Source: Methylobacterium sp. GXS13 (GTDB lineage: Bacteria > Pseudomonadota > Alphaproteobacteria > Rhizobiales > Beijerinckiaceae). Taken from it: 64,000 nt of DNA. The translations under genes and the position numbers were made by a program. The stretch lies in the NCBI RefSeq assembly GCF_001455965.1, contig NZ_LKKO01000080.1, positions 1 through 64,000 on the forward strand. The letters run 5' to 3'. The notes under the pieces were generated by a model. That model was not told the DNA's origin and searched no databases. It saw nothing but the letters and a program-made list of their open reading frames with translations. This document shows, in pieces, positions 62,937 to 64,000 of the stretch (position 1 is the stretch's first letter; each line of letters opens with the position of its first letter).

Positions 62937-63131
62937 ATGCAGGCCATCGATCAAGACACCGGCAAATCCATAGCAACCGGCCTCCAGAAACAGGCCCTCC
63001 ATTACCGGTCATCTCGTGCAAAGACGGCTGTGTATCGGAGTACCCTGAGCGGCCGGGCTGCGACGGAATACCGGAGGGCGGAAAACGATCCGTGGCCTGC
63101 GGATCAAGGCGGCGATGATTGGCGGCGTTAA
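62937..63131 (+). CDS. Doubtful small frame (64 aa)
   Basis: A 64-residue basic frame (MQAIDQDTGKSIATGLQKQA and onward) starts at ATG 62937 and its stop lies inside a hairpin. No ribosome binding site is visible, composition is unremarkable, and no family is recognised. Listed because it is the only candidate gene in this gap. Confidence 0.2.
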   Translation: MQAIDQDTGKSIATGLQKQALHYRSSRAKTAVYRSTLSGRAATEYRRAENDPWPADQGGDDWRR

Positions 63132-63143
63132 AAAAACGCCGCC
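63121..63143 (-). terminator. Hairpin downstream of the L,D-transpeptidase gene
   Basis: A perfect 9-bp stem (63121-63129 with 63135-63143) with a five-base A/T loop lies 68 bases past the L,D-transpeptidase stop on the minus strand. There is no T-tract after the stem, so efficiency is uncertain. Confidence 0.5.
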
Positions 63144-63210
63144 ACGGTTCACGTCGTGCAAGTCCATCCGCAACGAGGTTGAGGGCGAAACAGGCCCGTC
63201 GAACCGGTTT

Positions 63211-63963
63211 TCAGAGGACCTCGACGCGGGTTCCGACCGGTACGCGGTCGTAGAGGTCCACCACATCCTCGTTCATCATCCGGATGCACCCCGAGGATAC
63301 CGATTGGCCGATCGTCCCCGGCTCGTTGGTCCCATGGATGCGGTAGAGCGAGGAGCCGAGATAGAGGGCGCGCGCGCCCAGCGGATTGGCCGGGCCGCCG
63401 GCCATATGCCGTGGCAAGTCAGGGCGGCGGGCGAGCATTTCCGCCGGCGGCGTCCAATCAGGCCACTCGGCTTTGCGGCTGACTGTCTTGAGGCCGCTCC
63501 AGGCAAAACCCGGACGGCCAACGCCGATCCCGTAGCGTAGCGCCCGCTGACCGGGCTGCACGAGATAGAGGTGCTTGGCGGAGGTATCGATCACAATGGT
63601 TCCGGGCCGTTGCGGCCCGGCAAACGCGACCTCCTGGCGGCGGTATTCCGGACCGACCTCCTGGGCGATGCGGGTTGGATCCGCCTGCCCCAGTCCATAG
63701 ACCTGTTGCAGCGGGGCGGCCTGGATCGGCTCCGGCTCGGCCGGCAGCAGGTCACCGGAATATGCGGCCACCCGCTGCGGAGCTGTCGCGCGCTGTGGCC
63801 AGCCGCGGCCCCCTCCCCTGGCTTGGCCGGTCATGAGATATTCGATCAGGCCGCCGCCATAGCCACCATCTTCGGCGTAGCGTGCCTGTTGTGCCGCGGC
63901 GGGGCCACAGAGCAGACCCGCCACGAGAGCCGTACAGAGACTGAGACGGACCGGACCACGCAT
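63211..63963 (-). CDS. L,D-transpeptidase (ErfK/YbiS family)
   Basis: Forms 3-3 peptidoglycan cross-links or attaches proteins to the wall. The 250-residue precursor has a signal peptide (LSLCTALVAGLLCGPAAA, cleavage before QQAR), a Gly/Arg/Pro-rich region, and the YkuD domain with VIDTSAKHLYLV, the catalytic His210 in HGTNEPGTIG and Cys226 in SVSSGCIRMMNEDVVDLY. It is probably periplasmic. Only 37 bases of the window lie upstream, so its promoter is partly unseen. Confidence 0.93.
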   Translation of the reverse strand: MRGPVRLSLCTALVAGLLCGPAAAQQARYAEDGGYGGGLIEYLMTGQARGGGRGWPQRATAPQRVAAYSGDLLPAEPEPIQAAPLQQVYGLGQADPTRIAQEVGPEYRRQEVAFAGPQRPGTIVIDTSAKHLYLVQPGQRALRYGIGVGRPGFAWSGLKTVSRKAEWPDWTPPAEMLARRPDLPRHMAGGPANPLGARALYLGSSLYRIHGTNEPGTIGQSVSSGCIRMMNEDVVDLYDRVPVGTRVEVL

Positions 63964-64000
63964 CGTCGAACGCTCCCTCGAGGATTCAGACCCCGATTCG

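Overview
The window looks like a chromosomal segment of a GC-rich alphaproteobacterium of the order Hyphomicrobiales (Rhizobiales), most probably Methylobacterium or Methylorubrum. I infer this from gene order and content, not from a search. The signs are: an rpsB-tsf-pyrH-frr-cdsA-dxr-rseP-bamA-lpxD-fabZ-lpxA-lpxI-lpxB backbone using LpxI; a ribosomal protein S2 carrying a C-terminal COG3743-type helical domain; a DUF2232 membrane protein between rpsR and rplI; lepB-rnc-era and acpS-pdxJ blocks; a DUF2076 protein; a Omp31-like outer-membrane barrel; and several palindromic intergenic repeats. No tRNA, rRNA, CRISPR array, transposase or prophage gene was seen.

Layout. 1-13.4 kb: accessory and metabolic genes, namely an ArsB-like permease, a duplicated YdcZ-type transporter, an acyltransferase, periplasmic asparaginase, the Entner-Doudoroff pair edd-eda, a SbmA/YddA-type ABC exporter, a 2OG-Fe(II) oxygenase and small secreted proteins. 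13.6-22.4 kb (minus strand): lpxB, lpxI, lpxA, fabZ, lpxD, bamA, rseP, making lipid A and assembling the outer membrane. 22.5-26.2 kb: an emrAB efflux pump and its divergent TetR regulator with two palindromic operators. 26.2-29.7 kb: dxr, cdsA, frr, pyrH, without the uppS usually found between frr and cdsA. 29.9-31.7 kb: a plus-strand lipid kinase/metallophosphoesterase pair that separates pyrH from tsf. 32.3-36.5 kb: tsf, rpsB, a pseudouridine synthase and an RsmC-like methyltransferase. 36.7-42.9 kb: a prolyl oligopeptidase, then era, rnc, lepB, acpS, pdxJ.

43.2-47.7 kb (plus strand): rpsF, rpsR, DUF2232, rplI, dnaB. 47.8-50.0 kb: a cupin/SMP-30/VOC trio. 50.1-53.2 kb: lgt, a MidA-type methyltransferase and pgeF. 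53.5-58.9 kb: an outer-membrane barrel, DUF2076, small proteins, a CinA-C amidase, a histidine phosphatase and a NAD(P)HX dehydratase. 59.1-62.8 kb (minus strand): a compact RhtX/FptX-like permease, FhuF reductase and ABC exporter operon that looks like siderophore-iron handling. The window closes with an L,D-transpeptidase.

The window is mainly housekeeping. The least expected signals are: two mutually exclusive hairpins at the rpsF start; a nine-G tract near the end of the histidine phosphatase that could fuse it to the next gene; five consecutive hairpins in 110 bases beside era; a perfect 28-bp inverted repeat; a diverged dispersed repeat present twice; and breaks in the conserved rpsB-to-bamA gene order.
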